This document shows, piece by piece, positions 7,859 through 16,938 of a stretch of DNA of 64,000 nt. The notes below the pieces were generated by a model that ran no database searches, was not told where the DNA came from, and was given only the letters and a program-made list of their open reading frames with translations. Position 1 is the stretch's first letter. Each line of letters starts with the position of its first letter. Origin of the DNA: Alistipes timonensis JC136. GTDB taxonomy: Bacteria; Bacteroidota; Bacteroidia; Bacteroidales; Rikenellaceae. The translations under genes and the position numbers were made by a program. The DNA is taken from positions 1 through 64,000 of the forward strand of contig NZ_FNRI01000008.1 in NCBI RefSeq assembly GCF_900107675.1, written 5' to 3'.

Positions 7859-9622
7859 CTATTTCACAACGGCTCCCACGACCGTCCTGCCCTCGCGCGA
7901 GACGCCGGTCTGATCCACCGAGGAGATCGCCTCGCCGAATGCCGGATCGAGGCTTTCGCCCAGAATCCGAAGCTCCGACTGCGACATTCCGTACTGACGG
8001 GCCGGGTTTGCATCGCCCAGCAGCACGCAGCTCTTCGTCGCACCGCCGTTTTCACCCAGCGGACTGAGCATCGTGGCCGCATCGAACGCAGCGCCGGCAA
8101 CAACGCCTCCCTCGGCATTGTAAACCGTATTGCCGATGATCGAGTTGGCAACCTTGTAGCTTGCGCCCTTGAACCAGGCGACATCGTCGGCCGCACCGTC
8201 CGTCGTGTTTCCGGAAATCAGCGTATTGTAGACCTCGACGGCGCCTCCGACAGCCGCCTGCTGCAATCCGGCTCCGCTTCCGGCCGTCACCGTGGCATTC
8301 CCGGCAATCGTACAGCTGACGATCACCGCCTTGCTCGGCTTGTCCGCTTTGCCGTAGACCGCGATACCCGCGCCCTTGCCGGCGTTGTTGCCGTAAACCG
8401 TCGAGTTGACGATCACCAGGTTGCCGTTCTCGCGGACGTAGATGCCGCCGCCGTTCCGGGTCGCATGCTCGGGGTTGACGCTGTTGCCCGAGATCGTCGA
8501 GTTGCTTATCAGCACATTGGTCTTGCCACCCGTATCGCCGAAGATGTAGATACAGGGAGCCACGCCCGATGCCTTGTTGTTGTTGAACGTACAGTTGTTG
8601 ATCCGCAGCAGCGCGGTTCCGTCGGCCCACAAACCGCCGCAGTTGTACGTGACCGTCGACTTGGTCGCGTTGTCCGCCACCAGACAGTTGTCGAACAGCG
8701 CCTCGGCTCCCGCATCGACGCGGATCGCGCCCATTCGGATGTCCGTATTGTCGACGATCTTGCAGTTCAGCACATCCACCCGCGAATTGCCGATGAAAAT
8801 GCCCGCGCCGTAGCTCTGGTAGAATTTCACGCCGTTGATCGCCGTGCTCGCCACCGTTCCGAACTGCGACGAACCGTTCTTGATCGTGAAACCGTCGAGC
8901 GTGGCCTTCATACCGGTTGTCTTAACCGCCGTGACGGCTACGACATGGCATACGGCCTTGTTACCGTCCAGAATCGTCTCGTTCGCTTCGGGATCGGCCA
9001 CCGCACCCGTGGTCGCATCGGCCGGGTAGCCGCCGATCATCGCAAAGTTGCTGTGGATTTCGAACGTGTTGTCCAGCGCGGTCTTCATACCCGTCAACGG
9101 AACCGAAGGCACGTAGGAACCTGCGGCCACGTGGATAACGTCACCGTTCATCGCCAGGTCGATCGCATTGGCCAGCGTCGTGGCAGTCTCCCACGTAAGA
9201 CCGTCCTTGTCGGCCGCACCGTCGGCCTTGACGTAATAGTTCGTCGCAAGGTCCGAAGCGCTTGCAGCGGCCTGCTTTACGGGCAGCGTGGTGTTCTCGC
9301 CCTTGATGACATAGGCCGAAATCGTCGCCGAACGCTCTTCGAGCGTGCGGTTGGCCGACACCGTCACCGTAATCTTGGCGTCGCCCGGTCCGTAGAAAGG
9401 ATCGAACGAAACCCAGTCCTTATCGCATTCGATGCGCCACGGCAGGTTGGAATTGATCGTAAGTTCGTAATCTTTCGTGCCCTTCTCGGCCGTGATCCCC
9501 GATTCTTCGAACGTCAGCACGGGAGTCTGCGGAGTGAAGGCCGTATCGTCGCTGGTATCCTGACAAGCGCCGAAACCCGCGCACACAAGCGTCAGGAGCA
9601 GGTATTGGAATATCGTTTTCAT
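7859..9622 (-). CDS. BACON domain plus right-handed beta-helix lipoprotein
   Basis: The 587-residue product has a lipoprotein signal peptide (lipobox GFGAC, lipid Cys at 20). A BACON-type beta-sandwich spans about 35-115 (SNLPWRIECDKDWVSF, then TVTVSAN), and the rest is a right-handed parallel beta-helix. The helix starts at the usual YYVKADGAADKDGLTWETA segment and continues with many N-rich rungs (DGFTIKNGS, NCKIVDN, NCTFNNN, STVYGNN). Such proteins act outside the cell as polysaccharide lyases or carbohydrate binders, but no catalytic set can be picked out. It is the last gene of the SusCD-type operon, 12 bases after the phosphodiester glycosidase. Confidence 0.82.
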   Translation of the reverse strand: MKTIFQYLLLTLVCAGFGACQDTSDDTAFTPQTPVLTFEESGITAEKGTKDYELTINSNLPWRIECDKDWVSFDPFYGPGDAKITVTVSANRTLEERSATISAYVIKGENTTLPVKQAAASASDLATNYYVKADGAADKDGLTWETATTLANAIDLAMNGDVIHVAAGSYVPSVPLTGMKTALDNTFEIHSNFAMIGGYPADATTGAVADPEANETILDGNKAVCHVVAVTAVKTTGMKATLDGFTIKNGSSQFGTVASTAINGVKFYQSYGAGIFIGNSRVDVLNCKIVDNTDIRMGAIRVDAGAEALFDNCLVADNATKSTVTYNCGGLWADGTALLRINNCTFNNNKASGVAPCIYIFGDTGGKTNVLISNSTISGNSVNPEHATRNGGGIYVRENGNLVIVNSTVYGNNAGKGAGIAVYGKADKPSKAVIVSCTIAGNATVTAGSGAGLQQAAVGGAVEVYNTLISGNTTDGAADDVAWFKGASYKVANSIIGNTVYNAEGGVVAGAAFDAATMLSPLGENGGATKSCVLLGDANPARQYGMSQSELRILGESLDPAFGEAISSVDQTGVSREGRTVVGAVVK

Positions 9623-9634
9623 CTGTTCCGTCGT

Positions 9635-10606
9635 TTATTGTTCAACAATCGCCAATCCGGTCGCCACGTCGCGCATGACGCCGCCTTTGTCGGTCGGCCA
9701 GTTCAGCAGTTTCAGTTCGCCCGATCCCGCGTCTTTGGCAATGAAGGTCGAAGAGCCTCCGCCGTCGAGGTTGAGGGCATCGCCCGCACCGCAGGCAGAC
9801 ATGAGATTCATCAGGTCGTACAGATCCGCACCGTTCGAATAGTAGAAGTTGCGGCCGTCCACGACCATCAGGTAAACCGTCTTGCCGTCCTGCGACACGC
9901 CGATTGCGGTTCGCGGCTCCATCGTCGCGGCAGGCATCGTGCTGGAACTCTGGTCCAGCTGCACGCCGTTCCTAAGCAGCAGCGTACTGCGGCCGCAGAC
10001 CGCTTCGCGGATCTTCCCGTCAGCTTTGAACTGTGCATACTCTTCGGTCGTGAGACAGAAAGCCTCGTTATCCGTCGAGATGACGAAGACATTGCAGTCC
10101 TCACGGCTAAAAGAACTCTTCACGCACACGCCGTCGCGCCAGCAGACACCGTAGGGAATGAAAGTCGTCGTATTGAAAAAATCGGCATTGGTTCCGCCCA
10201 GCACCTTCCTGCCGTTTTTCCGCATGGCTTCGAGCTGTTTCATGATCGTCTGACCGGTCCCCACAGCGTCCTTGTCGTCGGCAAGCGTCGTGCGCAGAGT
10301 AATCCGGTCGCTCAGTTCGATTTTGAACAGGAACATCTGTATGGCCAGTCCGTCGTCGGCCAAAAAAGCCATCTCCAACACATCCACGCCGTCGGCCAGG
10401 GTATAGGCCGAATCGCTCTTCACGTGGCCCACATAACCGTTCGACCCCTCGACGATGCTCTGCCCCCAGGCAGTCTGCGCCTTGGTGCTGTATGCGGCAT
10501 ATTCATCGAAGGCATTCGAGTTGTCGCACGCCGCGAACAGCCATGCGCACAACAGCAGCCCAATCATATACTTATAGTTTTTCATCGTTTTCATGGTTTT
10601 AAGCAT
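9635..10606 (-). CDS. Phosphodiester glycosidase (NAGPA-type) lipoprotein in the SusCD locus
   Basis: The ATG at 10606 is chosen over a TTG three codons earlier; ATGs at 10594 and 10585 are also possible. The signal peptide ends in lipobox FAAC, so the enzyme is lipid-anchored, probably on the surface like other SusCD partners. Family landmarks are NADFFNTT, GYVCW-type GVCWRDGV, PRTAIGVSQDGKTVYLMVVDGR and LNLDGGGSSTFI. The predicted activity is cleavage of sugar-1-phosphodiester bonds. The gene follows susD by 14 bases and precedes the beta-helix lipoprotein by 12. It is the second member of this family in the window and only the conserved core is similar to the first. Confidence 0.82.
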   Translation of the reverse strand: MLKTMKTMKNYKYMIGLLLCAWLFAACDNSNAFDEYAAYSTKAQTAWGQSIVEGSNGYVGHVKSDSAYTLADGVDVLEMAFLADDGLAIQMFLFKIELSDRITLRTTLADDKDAVGTGQTIMKQLEAMRKNGRKVLGGTNADFFNTTTFIPYGVCWRDGVCVKSSFSREDCNVFVISTDNEAFCLTTEEYAQFKADGKIREAVCGRSTLLLRNGVQLDQSSSTMPAATMEPRTAIGVSQDGKTVYLMVVDGRNFYYSNGADLYDLMNLMSACGAGDALNLDGGGSSTFIAKDAGSGELKLLNWPTDKGGVMRDVATGLAIVEQ

Positions 10607-10620
10607 TTTGGACAAATCCG

Positions 10621-11904
10621 CTAATAACCCGGGTTATTCGGTTTGAGATTCGGATTGTAAAGCAGCTCCCGGCTCGGAAGCGGCATCAGGCATTGATAGT
10701 CCTTCGTGCCGAGCGTCTGTGTAGCCCTTCCGGTGCGCACCAGGTCGTACCAGCGGAAACCTTCGGCCAGAAACTCCAAACGACGCTCGTCGAGCACCGC
10801 CGTCAGGAATTCGGCTTCGTTGGCCGGGCTCACCTTTCCGAGGCCGCGCTTCTCACGCAGCTCGTTGAGCCGGTCGAGACCGCCGTTCAACCCCTGCGCC
10901 TCGGCGCTTATCAGGTACATCTCGGCCAAACGCGAAATGACCACGGGATCCGATCCGGTCTGCCCGCTGGGGTACTTGTTGATGAAATTCAGGTTGTCGA
11001 GCGTGGTGATCGATATCTCCTTGCGCAGGTCGTTGTCGGCGTACATCGTCATCACCTCGCCCGCAGGACGGTAGTTGTAGCTGCCCTTGTTGGGGTGGTT
11101 GTAGGAGTAGAACTGGTTGGAAATCTTGATCGACGAACCGTCCTCGGTCAGACACGAAAAAGCGAAGATCACCTCCGTGTTGGCCTTGCCGCGGAATATC
11201 TTGTCGAAGCTGTCCAACGCGAAACGCGAATTTCCGATCAGACTTTCGGCAAGCTCCTTCGCCTCCCCTTTCTTGCCCAGATAGAGTTTCACACGGGCTT
11301 TGAGCGCCGTGACGGCCTGCGGAGAAACATAATAATAGCTGTCGGCGGTCAGTCCGTTCAGGTAGCCGGCGGCCGCATCGAGGTCCTCCTCGACCAACGC
11401 CCAGGCGTCCGCGGCCGGATCGCGCGAAACCTTGGCCTGCGTATTCTGACGCAGCACGGGCACATCGCCGAAACGGGTTACCAGGCACAGATAGATGTAA
11501 GCCCGGAAATAGCGGCACTCGCCCAGCACGCGGTTTTTCAAAGGGCTGTCGGCCAGTCCTTCGGCAATCGACATGACGTTGTTCACTTGCAGGAGCGCCT
11601 TGTAATAACCGTTCCACTGGCTGCTGACGAACGTGTGCAGCGCGTTGGAGAGCGAGTTTATCAGATCGATCGGCCGGCCGGTGCTGGTCATCAGCTCGCC
11701 GCCGAAAAGGTCGAAAGCGATATAGGAATAGTAGGTGGGACCCTCCTGCACCTTGTTGTACATACCCATGCGCAGCGCATCGATATCGTCGGGGCCGACC
11801 ACTGTCGGAGATACCGCCGAATGCGGTTCAATGTCGAGCATACTGCCGCAGGCTCCCGTCAGGAGCAACAGGGCGAGCATGATTGTTTTATGCAGCGATT
11901 TCAT
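10621..11904 (-). CDS. RagB/SusD family surface glycan-binding lipoprotein
   Basis: The 427-residue protein has a lipoprotein signal peptide (lipobox TGAC, lipid Cys at 19) and typical SusD features. These are an early LDIEPHS segment, helical TPR-like repeats (YFRAYIYLCLVTRFGDVPVL, about 132-151), a C-terminal VISRLAEMYLISAEAQ helix and an ERRLEFLAEGFRWYDLVRTG box. It is shorter than most SusD proteins (about 500). SusD caps the SusC porin and captures the ligand. It is 12 bases downstream of susC. The ligand cannot be read from sequence. Confidence 0.93.
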   Translation of the reverse strand: MKSLHKTIMLALLLLTGACGSMLDIEPHSAVSPTVVGPDDIDALRMGMYNKVQEGPTYYSYIAFDLFGGELMTSTGRPIDLINSLSNALHTFVSSQWNGYYKALLQVNNVMSIAEGLADSPLKNRVLGECRYFRAYIYLCLVTRFGDVPVLRQNTQAKVSRDPAADAWALVEEDLDAAAGYLNGLTADSYYYVSPQAVTALKARVKLYLGKKGEAKELAESLIGNSRFALDSFDKIFRGKANTEVIFAFSCLTEDGSSIKISNQFYSYNHPNKGSYNYRPAGEVMTMYADNDLRKEISITTLDNLNFINKYPSGQTGSDPVVISRLAEMYLISAEAQGLNGGLDRLNELREKRGLGKVSPANEAEFLTAVLDERRLEFLAEGFRWYDLVRTGRATQTLGTKDYQCLMPLPSRELLYNPNLKPNNPGY

Positions 11905-11916
11905 GTTTCCGGAGAT

Positions 11917-14900
11917 TTAAAAAGTGATGTTAACACCCAGTTTGAAGATGCGCGGCTGAGGCACGCCGTCGTTGTCCTCGCCGTAAAAACGCGGATCGAG
12001 GTTCACACTCGTCTCGGGGTCCCAGCCGGGATAACGCGAGCAGAGAAAGAGGTTGTCGCCCTGCAAATAGAGCCGAAGCCCTTTCAGGTGAATCTTCGAA
12101 ATCATCCGCTGCGGGAACGTGTAGCCCAGCGTCATCGAGCGCAGGCGGATGAACGAACCGTCTTTGAGCAGCCCCGTCGAGTTTTTGGCATTCCATCCGC
12201 TGTACGAATAGACGGCACGCGGATACTCGTTCGTCGTCCCGGGACCCGTCCAGCGATTGTCGGCGAACTCTTTCAGCAGCGCCCGGGTGTAACCCGGCTT
12301 GCTGGCGTGCCCCATCCACGACGCGAAAACGTCGTTGCCATAGCTGTACGTAAAGAACACGCTCAGCTCCAGCCCCTTGTACTTGAAGGAGTTGTTCCAG
12401 CCGCCCGAGAACTTGGGATTGGGATTGCCCGTCACGATACGGTCGTCGTCGGTGATGTTTCCGTCGCCGTTGCGGTCCCAGTATTTGACGTCGCCGGCGC
12501 GCACGCCCTTGTCGTAGATCGTCTGCGGAACCTCGCCGTCATACTGATAAATGCCGTCCTTGCGGAAAATGTACCACGATCCGACCGTCCGGCCGATCTT
12601 CAGCGCACGGTTCGCACCGATGGACAGCATGTCGTCCTCGAGCAGCGCGGTCAGCTTGTTGACATTACGCGCGATGTTGAGTGACGAGTTCCACTGCACC
12701 TTGCCCAGGTTGAAGTGGGTGTTGATCGTGAACTCGATACCCTTGTTGCGCATCGAACCGATGTTGCTCAGGATCGAGGTCTCGCCGGTGGTGGCATGCA
12801 CGGGTTTCGAATAGAGCAGGTTGTTCGTGTTTTTCAGGTAAACGTCGGCGATCATGTTGATCTTGCCGCCCAGGAAACTCAGGTCAAATCCGGCGTTATA
12901 CTGGTCGGCGGTCTCCCACGTCAGGCGGTCGTTGCCGCTCGACGAGATGGCGATACCGCTCTGACCGCCGTAATTGGCGCCGCCGCTAATGAGGGCCTGC
13001 CAGCCGTAGTTGCTGATTCCGTCCTGATTACCCGTGCGTCCATAGCTGGCACGGATCTTCAGGTCGGTCTTCTCGGCATTCCAGAACGACTCGTTCGAAA
13101 CGTTCCAGCCCACCGAAACCGACGGGAACCATCCCCAGCGGCAATCGGGGGCGAAGCGCGACGAGCCGTCGGTACGGATCGTCGCATTGAGTACATAGCG
13201 GTCCTTGTAGGCGAAGCTCACACGGGCGAAATAGGACTCGATGGCATACTCCGACAATCCGGCGCTCGCACCGACGATGTTCGCGGCGACGCTCGCCACA
13301 TCGAACGCCGGCGAGGGATAGTTCTGCGCGTCGATGTACGACGTGCGGGACTTGGTTTTCAGAAACGAGTGGCCCACCATGGCGCCCAGCTCGAAATCCT
13401 CGCCGATCTTCCGGTCGTAGTTGGCGTAAAGGTCCGCCGTGTTGGTCATCACGAACCGGTTGCGGTCCAGAATACGGCCGTTGTCGGCGGCGTAGGGATG
13501 GTTCTGGTTGTAATAGACATAGTCGTAGGTATAGGCCGAATCGTTGTTGTACGAAGCCCTGATCTTCAACCCCTTGACAATTTGCGCCTCGGCCCAGAAC
13601 GAACCGATGAAACGGTAGTTGTCCGTATAGGAAACCTCCTCCGAGAGAATCTGCACGGCATTGTGCAGCAGCAGTTCGTCGGTTCCGCCCGTGTAATAGT
13701 CGCCGTTGGGTTTGTAGGGACGGTCGAAGGGACGCTGCTGCACGGCGCGGCCGATGATCGTCGAACCGAGGTCTGCGCCCGGAATACGGTTGTTGTGCAG
13801 GTAGTTGCCGCTGACGTTGGCACCCACTTTCAGCCATTTGAACATTTCATGGCTGATATTCGATTTGAGGTTGACCTTCGAAATGTCGTTGGTCTTGATG
13901 ACGCCTTCCTGATAATTGTAGCTGCCCGAGAGATAGTATTTGGTCTTCGCGTTGCCGCCCGAGAACGACACGTCGAAATAATGCGACTGGCCGAGGCGGG
14001 TGATCAGGTCGAGCCAATCGGTATCGGGCAGATTCCCGTAGGGATTCTGTATATGCCTGACATACCCCGAACTGTTGACCGTGAACCCGTTCTGGAAATT
14101 GTAGTTGTCGATGCCCTCGTTGAACACCTCGACGTACTGCTTCGAACCGACATACTCGCGGCGTCCCGGATTGGCGAACTGCGTGATGCTGAATCCGTAG
14201 TTGACCTTGACCTCCGACTTGCCCTCGCGGCCCTGCTTGGTGGTGATCAGCACGACGCCGTTGGTGGCGCGCGAACCGTAGATGGCGGCCGACGCGGCAT
14301 CCTTCAACACCTCGATCGACTCGATGTCGGTCAGGTTGAGCATCGCCAGCGAACTCATGCTCTCGCCGAACGAATAGAGCGAAGCGGAGTTGTTGGACAG
14401 CGGAATGCCGTCGATCACATAGAGCGGTTCGTTGCTCGCGCTGAGCGACGAGGAACCGCGGATGCTCATCTTCTCGGCCGAACCGAGGTTACCCGAACTC
14501 GTCGAAATCGACACGCCGGCGATGCGGCCTTGGAGCAGTTCCGAGGGCGACATCACGCTGCGCATATTCTCCTCGTTGGGTTTGAACTGACTGATCGCGT
14601 TGGTGACCAGGCTGCGGCGCTGCGTACCGTAACCGACGACGACCACCTCGTCGAGAGCCATGTCGTCGTTTTCGAGGCGGATTTCATAGAAGCGGGCCGG
14701 ATCGTCCACCTGCACTTCGCGGGTTTTCAGACCGAGGTAAGAAACGATCAGACGGACATTCGTGCGCGCCCCGATCCGAACGGAGAACGAACCGTCGAGA
14801 TCGGTCGTGGTTCCGATCGTCGTACCGTCGACGATCACCGTCGCACCGGTGATCGCAGCCCCGGCGTTGTCGCGGACCACACCCTTCACGACCGCATTGG

Positions 14901-15249
14901 CCGAAGCGCGGGCCGCAGGGTCCTCTTTCGCGGGAGCGGACATGATGGCGATCATCTTGCCCTCGACGCTGCTGGCGACACGCTGTCCGACGAACATTTT
15001 CTCGACCACGGCGCCGATCTCCTCGTCCTTGACGTTCAGGGTGATCGTCTTGTTCAAATCGGCATTTTTCGTCTTGATGACGAACGAGTAGCCGTAATCC
15101 TTTTGCAGGCGTTCAATCGCCGCTTTGATCGTCGCATTGCGGACCGACAGGCTCACTTTCTGAGCCTGGGCCGCCTGAGCCTGAAACATGAAGCACAGGA
15201 CTGCGGCAAGCGTGATTAAACTTTTGACGGAAGGTAAAAGTTTATTCAT
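11917..15249 (-). CDS. SusC/RagA TonB-dependent outer-membrane transporter with STN signalling domain
   Basis: The 1110-residue protein has, in order, a signal peptide (to AQA, about 27), an STN domain (about 30-105), a carboxypeptidase-regulatory-like domain (about 122-200) and a SusC-type plug. The plug begins VVVVGYGTQ and contains SIRGSSSL and YVIDGIPL. A large beta-barrel follows, ending in an aromatic residue (NITF). The STN domain is the part that contacts a FecR-type anti-sigma factor in the periplasm, and exactly such a gene with its ECF sigma lies immediately upstream. The transporter therefore both imports ligand and reports it to the sigma factor. Confidence 0.95.
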   Translation of the reverse strand: MNKLLPSVKSLITLAAVLCFMFQAQAAQAQKVSLSVRNATIKAAIERLQKDYGYSFVIKTKNADLNKTITLNVKDEEIGAVVEKMFVGQRVASSVEGKMIAIMSAPAKEDPAARASANAVVKGVVRDNAGAAITGATVIVDGTTIGTTTDLDGSFSVRIGARTNVRLIVSYLGLKTREVQVDDPARFYEIRLENDDMALDEVVVVGYGTQRRSLVTNAISQFKPNEENMRSVMSPSELLQGRIAGVSISTSSGNLGSAEKMSIRGSSSLSASNEPLYVIDGIPLSNNSASLYSFGESMSSLAMLNLTDIESIEVLKDAASAAIYGSRATNGVVLITTKQGREGKSEVKVNYGFSITQFANPGRREYVGSKQYVEVFNEGIDNYNFQNGFTVNSSGYVRHIQNPYGNLPDTDWLDLITRLGQSHYFDVSFSGGNAKTKYYLSGSYNYQEGVIKTNDISKVNLKSNISHEMFKWLKVGANVSGNYLHNNRIPGADLGSTIIGRAVQQRPFDRPYKPNGDYYTGGTDELLLHNAVQILSEEVSYTDNYRFIGSFWAEAQIVKGLKIRASYNNDSAYTYDYVYYNQNHPYAADNGRILDRNRFVMTNTADLYANYDRKIGEDFELGAMVGHSFLKTKSRTSYIDAQNYPSPAFDVASVAANIVGASAGLSEYAIESYFARVSFAYKDRYVLNATIRTDGSSRFAPDCRWGWFPSVSVGWNVSNESFWNAEKTDLKIRASYGRTGNQDGISNYGWQALISGGANYGGQSGIAISSSGNDRLTWETADQYNAGFDLSFLGGKINMIADVYLKNTNNLLYSKPVHATTGETSILSNIGSMRNKGIEFTINTHFNLGKVQWNSSLNIARNVNKLTALLEDDMLSIGANRALKIGRTVGSWYIFRKDGIYQYDGEVPQTIYDKGVRAGDVKYWDRNGDGNITDDDRIVTGNPNPKFSGGWNNSFKYKGLELSVFFTYSYGNDVFASWMGHASKPGYTRALLKEFADNRWTGPGTTNEYPRAVYSYSGWNAKNSTGLLKDGSFIRLRSMTLGYTFPQRMISKIHLKGLRLYLQGDNLFLCSRYPGWDPETSVNLDPRFYGEDNDGVPQPRIFKLGVNITF

Positions 15250-15324
15250 TACACAAAGATTTGAAGTTTAGAAAAAGATTCATTAAAGGTTTCTCCATTG
15301 GTTTTTATACACTACATGATATGG

Positions 15325-16347
15325 TTATTTTAGGGGTGGCGACAGATAATAGACCTCGGCTTCGCGGCGCACCGAGAACAGACGGTCCTTGTTAAGCGCT
15401 TCGAAGATTTCGTCCAGCGATTCGTTATTCACGAACGAGGCGTAATAGGTTTCCCCGCGCAGAGCCTTGTCGGTGATGATGATGTCGACGGCGAAATGGC
15501 GGCGCAGATCGGCCACGATGTCGCCGAGGGTCTGCTCCACGAAGAAGAAATTGTCGTTGTCGATCCAGTTCGCATAGGAATCGGGATCGAAATTCAGGAA
15601 ATCGATGTGATTGTCGGTCTTGTTGAAACGGAGAATATCTCCGGCCGTGAGGATGAGTTTCCCGTTCATCTTCGACGCCTTGATGTCCACCGACACCTTT
15701 CCGCGAACGAGACTCACCTCCGACTTGACATCCTCCTGGTAAGATTTGAGGTTGAACTGCGTGCCGAGAACTTTCACCTCCAACCGGTCGGCCGAAACGA
15801 TGAACGGACGGTCCTCATCATGCTTCACGTCGGCGAACATCTCGCCCGAAAGATAGACCTGACGGATCGCCCGGTTGAATTCTTTGGGATAGATCAGTTT
15901 CGTACCGGCATTGAGCCACACATGCGTGCTGTCGGGCAGCACGATCTCGCGCCGTTCGCCCATTCCGGCGTAAACCTCCACCCACTGCCGCGGAGTGTTG
16001 GCCTCATGCCTGTAATGAAAGGCCAGGGCGACGGCCGCGATGACGGCCGCATATTCGACTATTCGGAGCGGCCACCTCCGCCACCGGGCCCTATTTTTGC
16101 GGGGGGGGGAATTCAGAGCGGGACAGACGGATATGATCGAATCCAGCCTGCGGCGTATGCGCTCCTTCCCTTCCGGATCGTATTCGATCTCAACGGCATC
16201 CAGCAGATCGCTGAACAACTGGTCCAGCGCCGGATCGTTCAGTCTTTCCCGCAACCACATGCGTATCTGCTGTGCCTGTTCCGCGGTACACGCGTCCTGC
16301 ATGTAGGCGAGCAGTTGTTCGCGCGATAAGTTTTTCTTGGTATCCAT
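15325..16347 (-). CDS. FecR family anti-sigma regulator with a C9 tract before its membrane helix
   Basis: This 340-residue protein has a cytoplasmic N-terminal sigma-binding region (about 1-75), one membrane helix (about 94-112), the FecR periplasmic domain (about 120-225, with LPDSTHVWLNAGTKLIYP and GEMFADVKHD) and a C-terminal STN-contacting domain (DUF4974 type, about 265-338). Codons 80-83 contain nine consecutive C residues on the coding strand. Losing or gaining one C leads to a stop after about 14 or 3 further codons, in both cases before the membrane helix. The gene is 13 bases after the sigma gene and 75 bases before susC. It probably keeps the sigma factor inactive until SusC binds ligand. 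Confidence 0.9.
   Translation of the reverse strand: MDTKKNLSREQLLAYMQDACTAEQAQQIRMWLRERLNDPALDQLFSDLLDAVEIEYDPEGKERIRRRLDSIISVCPALNSPPRKNRARWRRWPLRIVEYAAVIAAVALAFHYRHEANTPRQWVEVYAGMGERREIVLPDSTHVWLNAGTKLIYPKEFNRAIRQVYLSGEMFADVKHDEDRPFIVSADRLEVKVLGTQFNLKSYQEDVKSEVSLVRGKVSVDIKASKMNGKLILTAGDILRFNKTDNHIDFLNFDPDSYANWIDNDNFFFVEQTLGDIVADLRRHFAVDIIITDKALRGETYYASFVNNESLDEIFEALNKDRLFSVRREAEVYYLSPPLK
16101..16109. repeat. G9/C9 homopolymer inside fecR
   Basis: Nine G on the plus strand are nine C on the coding strand, spanning codons 80-83 of fecR. Tracts of this length can slip during replication in organisms that use contingency loci. Confidence 0.9.
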
Positions 16348-16360
16348 CGGTATCGGGTTT

Positions 16361-16933
16361 TCAGGAGAACATCACAAAAAAGAGCAACACTACGGAAATC
16401 GTCTTCCGGATTTGTTTAATCGCCAGGTCTATATGCTTTTCGACCGTCCGGACCGACAGATTCAGGGCATGGGCGATCTCGGCGTTGGTCATGTTGCGGT
16501 CGTAACGCATGGCGAATATTTCGCGCCGTTTGTCCGGCATCGAGCGCATCGCCGAGTCGATGAATCCGACCCTTTCGCGGACATCGACGTAGTCGTAGAT
16601 GTCGGTATCGCTGTCGGCGACATTGAGCAGCGCATCGTTGATGTCGCTGCGCAGCAGATTGTAGCGCAGACGCATGTAATCGAACAGCTCGTTGCGCACA
16701 GCCACCAGCAGGTAGTTGCGCACCGAGAGTTTCGAGTTGATCCGCTCCTTGCGCATCCACATTTTGACGAAGACGTTCTGGATGATATCCTCCGCCACGC
16801 AGGAGTCTTTGACGATATGCTTGGCGAACGTATGCAGCAAGTCGTAGTAGCGGTCGAAAAGCACCCCGAACGCCGCCTTGTCGCCGTTCTGCATCATCAC
16901 GACGAGTTCCGAATCCCGTAAACAATGCTGCAT
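16361..16933 (-). CDS. ECF-type RNA polymerase sigma factor
   Basis: The start at 16933 (MQHCLRDSELV) is chosen because it follows the upstream stop by 5 bases and gives the usual length of 190 residues; a longer frame overlaps the upstream gene. Sigma region 2 is at about 25-90 (FDRYYDLLHTFAKHIVKD, then AEDIIQNVFVKMW), and region 4 with its HTH is near 130-180 (NAEIAHALNLSVRTVEKHI). A short hydrophobic tail ends the protein. It belongs to the Bacteroidetes ECF subfamily that works with FecR and SusC. Its cognate anti-sigma gene follows, so it should activate this locus and perhaps its own operon. Confidence 0.93.
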   Translation of the reverse strand: MQHCLRDSELVVMMQNGDKAAFGVLFDRYYDLLHTFAKHIVKDSCVAEDIIQNVFVKMWMRKERINSKLSVRNYLLVAVRNELFDYMRLRYNLLRSDINDALLNVADSDTDIYDYVDVRERVGFIDSAMRSMPDKRREIFAMRYDRNMTNAEIAHALNLSVRTVEKHIDLAIKQIRKTISVVLLFFVMFS

Positions 16934-16938
16934 CTCCG

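Noticed and set aside
7748..10624. Open frame of 958 codons on the plus strand opposite the beta-helix and NAGPA-type genes
   Set aside because: Shadow of two lipoprotein genes with signal peptides and family motifs; the frame itself has no recognisable domain.
12715..15219. Open frame of 834 codons opposite susC
   Set aside because: Antisense to a strong SusC match; no motif of its own.
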